DNA from: Misgurnus anguillicaudatus
Taxonomy: Eukaryota; Chordata; Actinopteri; Cypriniformes; Cobitidae
DNA length: 64,000 nucleotides
Reading direction: 5' to 3'
Assembly (NCBI RefSeq): GCF_027580225.2
Contig: NC_073356.2
Coordinates: 434,001 to 498,000 of the forward strand
The position numbers and the translations under genes were made by a program. Below are positions 10,425-22,444 of the stretch, piece by piece; position 1 is the stretch's first letter; every line of letters begins with the position of its first letter. The notes under the pieces are model-generated. The model was not told the DNA's origin and did no database searches. It was given only the letters and a program-made list of their open reading frames with translations.

Positions 10425-13400
10425 ATGTCTAGATCACATATATCCCAGAACTTCGAGTCGATCTTACCAGAATATCAACACATTTCAACTGTATCTGTTC
10501 CCCGAACAAGCAAATACAGAGCACCGCTTGCCACATCACGTACAAATTTGACCAACATAAAATTAGAAAACAATACATTACAAGATGAACCTCGAATGTT
10601 AAAATTCGGCCTTCTTAACATTAGATCGCTTACCAATAAAGAACCTATTGTTAATGAAATAATTAATGACCAAAACTTAGATGCACTCTGTTTAACAGAA
10701 ACCTGGCTTAAAGCAGACGACTACATTAGTTTAAACGAATCCACCCCACAAGACTATTATTATAAACACGAACCTAGGTTAAAGGGGAGAGGGGGTGGTG
10801 TAGCTACAATATACAACAAAATTTTTAAAGTAAACCAAAAATCTGAACTAAAATTTAAATAATTTGAACTAATGTTGTTAAATATGGAAATAACTGATCG
10901 TAACCACAAACAGCTCTCTTTTGCCTTAGCTACAATCTATAGACCTCCGGGCCACCATGCAGATTTCCTTAAAGAAATAGCAGATTTTCTGTCTGAGCTT
11001 GTAGTCACTGTAGATAAAGCTCTTATCGTTGGTGATTTTAATATTCATGTGGATAACCATAAAGATTCTTTAGGACGTGCGTTTATGGATGTTCTAAATT
11101 CTCTCAATATTAGACAAAACGTGACAGGGCCAACGCATACTCGTAAGCACACATTAGACTTAATTCTGTCACTCGGGCTTAATATTAATGACATCAAAAT
11201 ATCACCTCAGAGTGATGCAGTTTCTGACCATTACCTTGTGTCATACACTGTACTTCTAGATAGGATCACTCAATCCACAACATGCTACAGATTAGCCAGA
11301 ACAATAATTTCCACCACTAAAGATAGCTTTATTAGCACTCTTCCAGACCTGTCCCAAATTAAACATGCAGATAACTGTGATGATCTAGATATTGTAATAG
11401 AAAACCTAAACAATGTCTGTTCTAACACATTGGATGCCGTTGCTCCCATTCGAAAAAAGAGAATCAAAGAAAAGCCGCCAGCTCCATGGTATGATCATCA
11501 CACCGCAGCTCTTAAAAAGGCAACTAGGAAAATGGAAAGAAATTATAGAAGCACAAAATTAGAAGTATGGCGTGCAGCATGGAAAGATAGTGTTAAACAC
11601 TACAGACAGGCTATTAAAACCGCCAGATCTACCTATCTTAGCAAGCTTATAAATGAGAATCATAATAACCCTCGTTTCCTCTTTGGCACCGTTGCAAAAC
11701 TGACTAGAAACAAAGAACAAACAGAAACCAATAGTAAACTCCAACACAATAGTAACGACTTCATGAACTTCTTTTCTAACAAAATTACGGCTATAAGGGA
11801 AAACATCGTAGCTACACAGGCAGCCACCACTCTACCCGTTAGTTCACTTAACACTAGACTACCACACGAACATCTTGATTCATTTAAACCTACTACAATA
11901 GAAGAGCTCTCTAAACTAGTAACGTCATCCAAATCATCGTCCTGTATATTAGACCCCGTTCCCACAAAACTACTTAAAGAGGTATTTCCTGTAGTGTCAA
12001 CCCCGGTTCTAAATATCTTTAACTCATCGCTAGAAATAGGATACGTTCCAACATCTTTCAAACTAGCAGTTATTAAACCGCTGATTAAAAAACCACAGCT
12101 TGATCAGGGAGAGCTTTATAACTTTAGACCAATCTCAAATCTCCCTTTTCTTTCGAAAATATTAGAAAAGGTAGTGGCAAGCCAGTTACGCACATTTTTG
12201 ACAAATAATAGTACATATGAAAAGTTCCAATCAGGATTCAGGCCCCACCATAGCACAGAGACAGCGTTGCTTAGAGTTACAAATGACCTCCTATTAACAT
12301 CCGATCGTGGTGAAATCTCAATTCTTATATTATTAGACCTTAGTGCAGCCTTTGACACAATAGATCATACAATCTTACTCAATAGACTAGAAAACTATGT
12401 TGGTATCAGTGGTCAGGCGCTAGCATGGTTTAGGTCGTATCTAACCAATCGCTATCACTTTGTTTATGTAAACGAGGAAGAGTCATATCACTCCCTGGTT
12501 AAATACGGTGTACCGCAGGGATCGGTTTTAGGTCCTATCCTGTTCTCGTTATACATGTTACCTCTAGGAGACATTATCAGGAAACATAACATAAGTTTTC
12601 ACTGCTATGCGGATGATACCCAGCTTTACATCTCCTCACATCCCAGCGAAACACACACGTTTTCTAAGCTAACAGACTGCCTTAGCGATGTTAGTGACTG
12701 GATGGCACATAACTTTCTTAAGCTGAACTCCAATAAGACAGAGATACTTATTATTGAACCGAATCGCTACAAACATAATATGTCAGATTACACGTTGCAC
12801 ATAGATGGCTGCACTGTGGTGCCATCTTCCACGGTAAGGAACTTAGGTGTGATGTTCGACAGCAACTTATCCTTCGATAGTCATATCGCCAACGTCTGCC
12901 GTACAGCTTTCTTCGACCTTAGAAATATCTCGAAAATACGCCCTATACTGTCTACATCTGACGCAGAGAAGCTTATCCATGCTTTTATGACCTCTAGAAT
13001 AGACTATTGTAACTCGCTACTCGGGGGATGCCATGCAAATCAAGTAAACAAGCTTCAGCTAGTTCAAAACGCTTCCGCAAGGGTACTTACTCGATCTAAA
13101 AAGTACGACCACATAAGCCCAATTCTGGCATCTTTACACTGGCTACCAGTTAAATATCGCATACAATTTAAAATATCACTACTCACCTACAAAGCTTTAA
13201 ATGGCCTAGCACCCTCATACCTTAGAGAATTACTATCAGAATACAATCCATCACGCACACTACGGTCACAAAATTCTGGTCTCTTGATTATCCCTAGACT
13301 ATCAAAAGTGTCTAAAAGTGGAAGGTCATTTTCCTACTTAGCCCCTAAGCTCTGGAATGATTTACCAACCAATGTCCGAGAATCAGACACAGTCGATAAT

Positions 13401-13448
13401 TTTAAATCTAGACTTAAAACTTTTCTCTTCAACAAAGCATTCGCATAA
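10425..13448 (+). pseudogene. LINE ORF2: APE endonuclease and reverse transcriptase, one nonsense codon
   Basis: A 1008-codon frame from ATG 10425, broken once by TAA at 10860-10862 (codon 146); the reading frame is otherwise continuous. The endonuclease half shows LLNIRSLTNK, LTETWL, YRPPG, GDFNIHV and SDHYLVSY. The reverse transcriptase half shows [54 protein letters not shown] and the catalytic YADD near codon 728. The C-terminus ([14 protein letters not shown]) is typical of L2/CR1 elements. In the family, ORF2 nicks target DNA and primes reverse transcription. The stop would block full-length translation, so this copy should not move by itself unless the stop is read through. Confidence 0.88.
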
Positions 13449-13559
13449 TTTGTCTAGTAAAAGTACTTAACTCAAAATAGTTATTTGTACCGAACAAAGC
13501 ACTCGCGGTCATAAAACAGACCAACCAAATAAATAAATAAAAACCTTATCTTAACGTAT

Positions 13560-14080
13560 AGTCGGATTGCGATTTTGGAACTTTCGTGTTCTTGTGAATA
13601 GTATGCCATACAAACCCGTTTGCCACTGATCGTGCATTAACGGCGTCAGTGGGGCATCCAGCCTTAGTCAAACGGGTTGGCACGTATGGTTGGGTTGGGC
13701 ATTTGGCGCTTTCTTTATATTGCGAATACTATGCAATACAGACCCGTTTGCCACTGAACCTGCATTAACGACGACAGTGGGGCTTCCAGCCTTAGTCAAA
13801 CGGGTTGGCACGTATGGTCGGGTTGCGATTTTGGCGCTTTTTTGTGTCTTGTGAATAGTATACCATACAGACCCGTTTGCCACTGAACCTGCATTAACGA
13901 CGACAGTGGGGCCTCCAGCCTTAGTCAAACGGGTTGGCACGTATGGTCAGGTTGCGATGTTGGCGTTTTCTCATGATCTTGTAAATAGCATGCAATATAG
14001 ACCCGTTTGCCACTGAACCTGCATTAACGACGACAGTGGGGTTACAGGCCTTAGTCAAACGGGTCGACAGGTTTCATTTT
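13560..14080 (+). repeat. Four-unit (about 129 bp) hairpin minisatellite in LINE 3' UTR
   Basis: ACCCGTTTGCC starts units at about 13,614, 13,742, 13,871 and 14,001. Each unit contains nested inverted arms: ACCCGTTTG with CAAACGGGT outside and CCACTG with CAGTGG inside. The block is missing at the matching point of the minus-strand LINE copy near 58.1-58.2 kb. Confidence 0.85.
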
Positions 14081-14850
14081 CTCTTTCTCTTAAAAATCAG
14101 AAGGTGACCCTTAGTTACCATATATACTGTCGCAGTGGGCCCCCAATTTGCAAAATCCTCAACTGTGGATAATATAATTATGCCGCAATAGTTAGTCTGT
14201 CTGAAACTAAGCTGATTAAACCACATCACTGTGTGACACTTGCATTACATGTGAACGGCCCCTACGCTAATATGATTTTGTTTTTCTCTCCCTGTCCTGT
14301 CCTCGACCCTGAGGACAATGGGACAAACAGACCCAGTTCCGGTAGATGTGAAAGTCGACTCACCTCTGATCTACTGGTCGTCCATCACTGTGATGCCCAG
14401 CTGATGCCTGACCAACGACCACCGGCAGAACCCGCTTAAACCCCGCTTAATCCCCGCTTAATCTCCTTATCCGTCTATATGTGTTTATATACATATATAT
14501 CTCCCAAGGGTTTTTCCCTCCTAGGACTTTTTATTTTTTTTTCCTCGGCTCAACAACCCGGGGTTTTTGTTTTTTTTCTCCTAGGGGGTTTTTTACCCCG
14601 GGGAGGTAGCCTGCTTGGGCTTAATTTAGCATCTTCTCCTAGACGTTACATTAGTAATACGCTCGTTCATAATGTCGAGTCATAGCCTCAGCAAATTTGA
14701 CAGCTTATGCTATTGTGTATTATGTTGTGCTATCTGTCATTTTTTCTGTGCTTTTACTGCTTCTATTAATGTAAAGCTGCTTTGAAACAATTGAGTATTG
14801 TGAAAAGCGCTATATAAATAAAATTGAATTGAAAATTGAATTGATTTTAG

Positions 14851-15608
14851 TCAGCTTGGTTCCGGACAGGCTAACTATTGCTGGTTAAATGAATTACACA
14901 TAGTTGATGATTTTAGAAAATTTGTGGGCCCAGGGCGAGTCTATGTATGTGTGGTTTTTTAATGAGCGGTCTAATAACTGCTAGTTTGAAAGCTGTTGGA
15001 ACGTAGCCTAATTCTAGTGAAGAGTTAAAGGCATTTAGTACTGGGTTTGACACTACATGGAAAACCTCTTTGAGTAATTTTGTGGGAACGGGGTCTAATA
15101 TACAGGACGATGATTTGGATGACATTACTAATTTAGATAGCTCCTCTATGGTAGTAGGTTTAAATGACTCAAGATGTTCGTATGGTAAGCTAAATATTTT
15201 ATTGGGTAGAGTGGTGGCTGCTTGGGTACCTACAATGTTTTCCCTAATAATCATAATTTTCTTAGTAAAGAAGTTCATGAAGTCGTTACTATTGTGTGGG
15301 AGTTTATTAGTGGGTTCTGTTTGTTCTTTATTTCTAGTCAGTTTCGCAACTGTGCTAAAGAGGAAACGAGGGTTATTATGATTTTCTTTAATAAGATTGC
15401 TGAGATACGTAGATCTGGCGATTTTTATAGCCTGTCTGTAGTGTTTAACACTCTCTTTCCATGCTGCAGGCCATACCTCTAACTTTGTGCTTCTATAATT
15501 TCTTTCCATTTTTCTAGCTGCCTTTTTAAGGGCTGCGGTATGATGGTCATACCATGGAGCTGGCATTTTTTCTTTGATTCTCTTTTTTCGAATGGGAGCT
15601 ACGGCAGA
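14851..15608 (-). pseudogene. LINE ORF2 middle fragment plus 3' UTR (copy BC, proximal part)
   Basis: The minus-strand translation contains [26 protein letters not shown] and [14 protein letters not shown], closely matching the section between endonuclease and RT of copy A. The frame then jumps from IKKPH directly into 3' UTR sequence near 14,945, so the whole RT core has been lost by internal deletion. The 5' end is truncated near 15,608. The 3' UTR part runs to 14,851, where copy A interrupts it; the rest of the UTR continues at 9226-7405. Confidence 0.8.
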
Positions 15609-15626
15609 TAACAAACTCCTTCCCAA

Positions 15627-16587
15627 CGAATCGAGCAGGATGCTTCACAATGCTAAATTTGTAACCACCTTACACTTCGGATGTGTTGTGGCTGCAACAA
15701 AAGGTCACAAAAATTCAGACCTCTGTACTTTTTCCATATTCAGAAATAAAGGTAAACCCCCTGAATAAATTATCAGTGTATTACAATTCTTTATTTAAGT
15801 ATCTGCATAGATATTTGTCTGTAATGTAAACCCGCTTTATGTCACAGCGGGGCTTTTTAGACAGAGAGAGAGCACAGCACAGGTGCAGCAGTCTGATCGT
15901 GGCCACTTGTAGTCATTTTCGGTGAAGCTCTGCTGTGTAGCCCACTGAAGAGAACTGTACTAGTTGTCTGTCACATAATAACCTGTTACTCTCATTCATT
16001 GTGTAAAAGCATGACGGGAAACCTTGGTGCAGAATTGCTTTATAATAATATGTCGATGTCCAGACACCAAACATCTGCGCTAAAATAAAATACCATACAC
16101 GCGGTCTCCGCAGCGCAGACCAAACTCTCTCGTGTAAACACACTACATTTATCTGAGTGTTGTGCATGGGATTTAACACAACGTTTAGAAAGTTTCGCGC
16201 CTACTGTTTGAATAGACAATCTATCTATAAATAAGTATGAATGAATAAATATGCCTGTTTGAAATATGGATTCAGAAAGATCGCTGTCTACCAATTCAGC
16301 ACCATTCCCATGGACAGCAGCCGCTAACATCGTAAGTAAGAAAGGTTTCAAAGTCTTCATAGCACGCTATGTTTAATTCAAAACAACGTCATTGAGAAAC
16401 ACAGCACTGAGTATAAATGTAAGAGGTGTTATGAGGTTTATAGAAGCTCCGTCTCTCTCCACTTACTACTCACACTTTTACCGCGGCACGGCTCTTGTCA
16501 AATGAGTTTTTAAACGCGAGAACTGCTTCATTGGTTTTATACACAGGTTTAAACAGCGGTTGAGTTTAGACATACAGCAGGCTACAC
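15627..16587 (-). other. Candidate first exon with signal peptide (minus), otherwise unassigned
   Basis: On the minus strand an ATG at 16360 opens a 106-codon frame (to 16040). Its start, MKTLKPFLLTMLAAAVHGNG, has the basic N-terminus, hydrophobic core and small residues of a signal peptide. About 170 bp upstream on the same strand is TATAAAACC (near 16,535). The rest of the frame has no recognisable domain and could be intronic read-through after a donor such as the GTAGAC near 16,285. No partner exon was found, because the next 8 kb on that side is LINE. It may be a chance ORF. Confidence 0.22.
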
Positions 16588-17825
16588 TGTAAAAAAATAA
16601 TATGCCCCATCTACTAAATAAAATTGTGGCAACAGATTACAAGCAATATCATTATTTACATTCAACAAATCAAAATTGATTTAGATTTACTCTATAAACT
16701 CCTTAATATTAACATATTCAAAAAGCCAAACTGCAATTTGCAATTAAAAATTTTATTAAAATTTAAACAAAAATATTTGGTATACTAGACAAAGATCTAG
16801 CACTATACAATAAAAAATATTATCCCATATCTACTCAATAAAAGTGTGGCAACAGATTACAAGCAATATCATTAATTAAATTCAACAAATAAAAATTGAG
16901 TTAGAATCACTCCATACTGTAAACTCTTTAATAGTAACCCATTCAAAAAGGTAATCTGCAATTTGCAATTAGAAATTAATTTAAATTTAAACAAAATATT
17001 GGGTATACAGGACAAAGACCTAGCACTATACAATAAATACTATTCAATTATACTATTTTAATTTAACATCATCCATTAATACTTTTATTAGTAATGAGTA
17101 TTATATCTGATTTCGGAATGACAGACAAAGATTAATCAATTCTTATTTTATTGCAGTCAAAAGAACAGTAAAGCATCTCATTTTAATGATGTATTTATAA
17201 CAGTGTAAACTTCAAAAAGTATTTTACAGTCTTTAAAGAAAACCGTCCACATTTCCCGACGAAAGGTTCCATGTTTGTGTTCTGTTACATTGATTCACAC
17301 CCAGAAAATCAGACAGCAGTTTAGACTTACTGTACTGTAATCAATTTATAAACTTTGAAGAATCCTGCTCCAAGAAAAGTTTCTGAAACACCTGAAAAGA
17401 TGCCTGGGATACTGGAGATTCAATGCATAGATCCAATCCAATCCAATGAGTATAAAGCATTCCCTGGGAACACCTTTAAGGCCTCGATAACAATTCCAGC
17501 ATCCCTTGGGCTGCCACTCCTAAGATCCATTCTTTAAAATTACAGCCATCACAAGCTGCTCAAGTTCCGCCTCTTCATCATTATCCTGCAACATTAAACA
17601 GCAATTATGTCTTAAAACCTTTATAAATGTATACAGCTTGAATATTGAAATAATCAACACATTAAACTATATTAAAATGTTTTAAAGAAAACTGGAAGAT
17701 ATGTGCAATGGAGTTCATCTGAGTTTGTGGCTTATTAGGTGTGTTTGAAATGTGCAGTAATATCGAAAACTGATAATAAATTCTCATTGGAATTACAAAT
17801 AATATCAAAAAATGGTTGAGAAGAT

Positions 17826-18815
17826 ATGAAGAGTTTGGTTCCAAAACGCAATAAATCCATTTTGACAAATTTTGGTAAAAACGTGTTTTCTATACCAAGA
17901 AAGTGACAAGATGAAAACCACTATTTTCTGTTACAAACTTTCACATAGCATCTTTAGATTATAAAAACATAAAAAATTCAAATCCATAAGTTGATTTTCA
18001 AAGATTTATTATAAAAACGGATAATTTTTTCCACAAAATGCAATAAATCCATGACAAGTTTTTATTCAAAATGCTATAAATCTATTGAATCAATAGCCTA
18101 TATAAATGTGCATTCATCTTTGCCATGTTATATTCATTCAGTTGACTAGTTGTACAGACTAATTAAAAATATAAACATTAATGTCATTAATCAAAACACT
18201 TACTTTGTCATATTAAGATCCCTGTCATTGCGGTTACGTCGTCGCTTAACGTCTTTCACAGAGATCAGCTGTAAAATGTTTTTGGACCTGCTCGATTTTC
18301 GTTGACTTTGAGTAAAATTATGGAAAGTTTTTCATAAGATCCTCTGGGGTCAATGTGTTAGCATGAGAAGCTTGATGCTGTCGGGAGAACAAGCACCCGT
18401 CTCCCGAGTGCCTCTTAGGGAAAATATTAGATGCTGATGGCTTACGTTTCTTTCCCATCACAGAAAACCATCACAGGTTTAGCGATGCAATTAAAGTATT
18501 ATTTTGTTTTGTTTGTTGATCACGAAGTACAAAGTAGATGAGGAAAACTAGGACTCCGTGTACTCAGCGCGTCCGCCATTGTTTGTTTACATTGCGTGAC
18601 TGGTGGGCTGTAATATCAGAAATGGATTTATTGCGTTCTGTAAAAAAGGAGAAGTGGTGTTTATTGCATTTTGGGAAAAAAGGGAGAAAAGATGACAGAA
18701 TAACACGGCGGATATTGGATTTTGCATAAAATTAAGAATTTACTTTTAACTACTGACCTGATATAATACTTTTCAAAAATGGCGTTTATCGCGTTTTGTG
18801 AACCAAACTCTTCAT
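17826..18815. mobile_element. TIR DNA element flanked by AT (990 bp)
   Basis: The left end is ATGAAGAGTTTGGTTCCAAA and the right end, reverse complemented, is ATGAAGAGTTTGGTTCACAA; the similarity continues into ACGC and AT-rich words. AT lies on both sides. No transposase frame is present. The 2-bp AT duplication would suit ISL2EU-type elements, but that is inference. Confidence 0.6.
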
Positions 18816-18958
18816 ATATAATCTATATTTATAATTAGGGCAAATCCTTTCCCTACATTTTTTTCTGTCACACGATAGGATACAGTCACATATTTATTTG
18901 TTAACCAAGTTACTCACATGTGTATATACACACACATACACTATATACACAATATAAT

Positions 18959-19398
18959 TGTCAGGACTCTGCCTTGAGGTCTTATATTTGTATTTTGTCA
19001 TGGTGGCGGAGTTCTAGCAGTCCCTGGCCTTGTGTGGAGGTTCATGCCTTGTTTTTGTGTTTGGCATGTGCCTCCGGTGTCTTGTACTGTGACCCCGCAC
19101 CCTCGTTCTCCTGCTTATTAGTAATCATTGGTTTTCTCCCATCACCTGTTCCTGCTCGTTATCTTGTTTGGTTTCTGCTATTTAATGTCAGTGTATCTTT
19201 AGTTCTGTGCAGGTTCCTTGTGTTCTGTATCGTGTTTCGTGTTCCAGTCAAGTCTTGCTATCTAGTAATAGTTAGTGTTCCATGTTTTCATGTTGTGTAC
19301 CCCCTCGTGGGTTTTTGTTTTTTGTATAAATAAAGTGTTTTCTGTTTTCCCCCGGCATCGTCTGCATTTGGGTTAATCTGTCCTGCCATACCCTCACA
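18959..19398 (+). mobile_element. Solo LTR of a retrotransposon (440 bp)
   Basis: It begins TGTCAGGACTCTGCC and ends CCATACCCTCACA (TG...CA). The 5-bp target duplication ATAAT is perfect (18,954-18,958 and 19,399-19,403). A polyadenylation signal is present in TATAAATAAAGTG near 19,326. No internal region is attached, so the element was probably lost by LTR-LTR recombination. The 137-codon frame inside it is not a gene. Confidence 0.85.
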
Positions 19399-20303
19399 AT
19401 AATATGTACAATATATTTATTTAATAATATTCCTCACCTTTTGTTGTGAATAAAGTTCTCCCTCAGCAATGTTTCAAGTTGCCTCAGGCCTTCATGAACA
19501 CACAATTTAGATAATAGGTCGCGAAATTAATAATAATAAATGTTCATATTATGTAGAAAGCTTAAACATTTTAAAAAGACAACTTATACATTTAATATCT
19601 TACTCACCTTTTGTGGAATTAAATGAATAATGTTATATTTCCCCTCAGTAATGATACTGAAGTTACGTCCAAACCCAGTTCATATTAATCCTTATTGTAA
19701 TTAATATTTACAAATTACAAACAAATTATACAAAGAAACACTGCTTATAGACTTATAAGACCAAAGATTGCCCGTTAAATTTACCCAAAATGAATTTTAT
19801 CCACAGTTTAAACACTACATTGACGTCACAGCCAGCGGAGAATTTCAGAGAGACTGGCCGAGGTGAGGCGCCGTTGTCCCGTATATATACGCGCGGAGCG
19901 CCCGCTGATTATCTGGAAATGTTTAAATAGGCGATATCTTTATGAACCTACTGCAGATTCTTGTTTAAAAAACATACATTCTCGACTGAAATGCTTTCAA
20001 AACTTAGAATTTTGGCACAATAACAGAAATATTTCCTAAATCACGACCTGCATATCAACCCGGAATGGTTTTTAATTTAAAACAGCTGATTAATATTACG
20101 TTGGATTTATTCAGTATTCGCTACATGCGCAGATACACAATAAGAATAGCTAAATCATTCACAAAAACAATAAGTTGTTTTTATTCCAGTCATTTTTATA
20201 GAATTTTAACACAAAAAAATACCAAACTACATGAAATTAATTTTATTAAATAAAGTTTACATATTAAATTTCATAAAATCTACAAGCCTGCAGAATGACT
20301 TTT

Positions 20304-21042
20304 TACAGTGTACAGTACATTAAAAGGCTTCATTTAACGTGCACGCACAAGAGATTATCTATTTTTCAGTCCTCTGAAAAGACAAAGTTTACAATGTAAC
20401 ACTATACTGCATGATTTGAAACGATTACATTGTAACATTGTATGGTTTTGTATGATTTACTGAATTCTCCACACAACATGGCGCAAATACGCGTGAAAAA
20501 CTCCCATATATGATGTCAGTTTATTTAATTTTTTTTTACTTTTAATAATTTGTTATGTTTTCCACAGCATCGCGATCGTACACAACTAATAAATCTAAAC
20601 ATAATAATGTATACTGGTTGTGATCCTAAAGCACTAGGTAATAAAGTAGGAACAGATAAATCCTTTAGGTGCAAACGATGCACAAATCCAGCCTTGACCT
20701 CATGTTACATGTTTAAGGAAGCAGTGATCACAAAAATGACGAGAGGAGAAATATAGTTTCTGGTTTCAGTGCGAAGGAATTGCTTTGTGACTGTTTATTG
20801 CATAAACTGTAACCACTATTTCACTTACTCTTCATACTGTACAATATTATTTTACCCTCATATAAAAAACAGCTTCTTCTAGACATACTGAAATCAATAA
20901 CTCCGCAATACCGTTAGCAAACAGACTTGGGCTATTTAACAAATCAGTTCTATTTGACAACAGCAAGTGGGCGGGTACAAGCACCTAGTGGGCGGGCATT
21001 ATTCAAATGCACACGTCCACGTCATCAGGTCACGGAAATAAC
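20304..21042. other. Unassigned AT-rich stretch
   Basis: No gene or element is recognised. A short plus-strand frame (20,550-20,756) contains a run with two Cys pairs (RCKRC), but it has no context and I give it no function. Confidence 0.3.
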
Positions 21043-21698
21043 TGTAGAACTACATTGGGTTCTTTATTTTTCTCATTTACTCGCTTGTTAATCTATTAGC
21101 GCTCCCCTCAGCTGTTCCTCATTCCCTCACCTGCTCCCCATCCTGTGATTTACCTCCCTATATATAGTTCTCTCCTTTTTCCCTTCCTCTGTTGGATTAT
21201 TGATTCATGGTCACGCTGTGTTGTGCCTCTCTCTATTTTTTGATACGGAGCCGTGCTCCTGTCCTGTCCTGTCCTGTCGAGTCTTGGTTTAATTAATTAT
21301 TAATTGTAATCCTGTTTGTTACCCAGTCTGTTCTCTGTCCAGTTACTCTGCTGAGGAGGTGTGTGGAGGGTGCCTAAGCAGCACAAGCGCTCCTGTTATT
21401 TCCCTCTGCCTCTCGAGCCCGTCGCTGCTGCCGCAGCCGGTCACAGCCTACATTTAAACGCCGCGGTGCCGGCCGAGTCTGCCTGCCTACTCTTGGCTAA
21501 ACGCCCTAGCGGACCTGCTTTATTTTGCCCATTGAAGGACTGTGACCTCCTAAGTTATTTGACCAGTGTGGTCTTGCCTGTGTTTCGTTTGTTACTCTTT
21601 TACCAAGTTCATCTGCCTGTACGGCTCTGTCTATATTATATTAAAGAAAAGACTCACCTGCTATTTTTGCCTTTGGTCCTCTTTTGTTCTCCGTGACA
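21043..21698 (+). repeat. 5' LTR of the chromodomain gypsy element
   Basis: It matches 24,873-25,521 almost throughout. It contains TATATATAGTTC near 21,160, a likely core promoter, and ends in GTGACA. Frames inside it (such as the one starting MWRVPKQHKRS, present in both LTRs) are LTR sequence and not genes. Confidence 0.85.
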
Positions 21699-21718
21699 GA
21701 ATAATCCAACCAGACCAC

Positions 21719-22407
21719 ATGAATCCCGCGGAGGAGAATCCTTTCCAGGCTGCCATTGAGCTGCAGGGTACCATGTTGGACAGACACGACGAGGAACTCG
21801 CTGCCACCCGTCATGCCGTCGATTCTCTCGCTGCCCAGGTTACCGATCTCTCTCAGCAGCTTCACCTTCTCCGTATTGAGCCCTCTCTTCCGAGACTCCC
21901 GGAGGCTCCGGAGCCCCGTGTGAATAATCCCCCGTGCTACTCTGGTGAGCAGACTGAATGTTTATCATTTTTGACGCAATTTGAGGTTTTTCGCTTCAGC
22001 CAACCACTTATGCCAGAGACCGGTCCCGGATCGCCTACTACGTCATCTCTCTTCTCAAGGGACGGGCTCGAGAGTGGGGAACGGCTGTGTGGAATTCCGA
22101 TGTTGGATGTCTGGCTCAGTATGTCCTGTTTAAGGAGGAGATGTTGCGGGTTTTTGACCGGTCCGTCCATGGTCCTGAGGCTTCTCGCCTGTTGTCCAGC
22201 CTCTGCCAGGGGAGGCGTTCGGTGGCAGATTTTTCTGTGGAGTACCGCACGCTATCCACCTCCTGTGGCTGGAATGAGCCGGCGCTGGTGGCTCGCTTCA
22301 TTGAGGGTCTTAATGCCGATATCAAGGATGAAGTACTGGCTCGTGAGGTTCCATCCTGTCTCGATCCCCTCATCGACCTAGCGCTAAGCGTGGAGAAGTG
22401 CTTCTAG
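21719..22407 (+). pseudogene. Gypsy Gag, frameshifted
   Basis: The start ATG is 21 bp after the 5' LTR (MNPAEENPFQAA). A heptad-like N-terminal section (DSLAAQVTDLSQQLHLL) is followed by a retrotransposon Gag core (LLKGRAREWG, VFDRSVHGPEASRLL, RFIEGLNADIKDEV). A frameshift near 21,990 moves the second half to another frame. Gag normally forms the particle shell and binds RNA. Here the protein stops at 22,407 without a CCHC knuckle, because the deletion to the RT region follows within about 50 bp. Confidence 0.8.
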
Positions 22408-22444
22408 CTGCGTCGGAGAACGCGTCACATGGAGACGTCACTCT

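Larger units (their letters stand above)
9227..14850 (+). mobile_element. Nearly full-length L2/CR1-type LINE (copy A)
   Basis: The element consists of ORF1 (to 10358), a 66-bp spacer, ORF2 (10425-13448), and a 1.4-kb 3' UTR that carries a hairpin minisatellite (13,560-14,080) and ends in GCGCTATATAAATAAAATTG plus ATTGAA repeats. Left-flank homology to another LINE copy stops at 9226 and resumes at 14,851, so copy A sits inside the 3' UTR of the minus-strand LINE BC. No clear target duplication is seen. The only obvious coding lesion is one in-frame stop in ORF2. It looks young compared with the other LINE pieces here. Confidence 0.85.
16588..20303. mobile_element. Possible TIR element with CACTGTAAAAA ends, AT-rich and composite
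   Basis: The left end is CACTGTAAAAAAATAAT and the right end, reverse complemented, is CACTGTAAAAAGTC, each with TA outside. The interior has a tandem pair of about 215 bp (16,600-16,810 and 16,815-17,040) sharing GGCAACAGATTACAAGCAAT. It also contains a second TIR element (17,826-18,815) and a solo LTR (18,959-19,398). The ends are short and could pair by chance. Confidence 0.35.

Noticed and set aside
13560..14080. CRISPR array
   Set aside because: Units of about 129 bp repeat over their whole length without unique spacers, in a LINE 3' UTR of a vertebrate genome.
18920..19333. 137-codon ORF as a membrane protein
   Set aside because: It lies wholly inside the solo LTR with perfect ATAAT duplications; Cys/Leu/Val richness comes from pyrimidine-rich LTR DNA.
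21361..21696. 111-codon ORF starting MWRVPKQHKRS, present twice (also 25,184-25,519)
   Set aside because: Both are the same part of the two gypsy LTRs; frames end at the LTR boundary.
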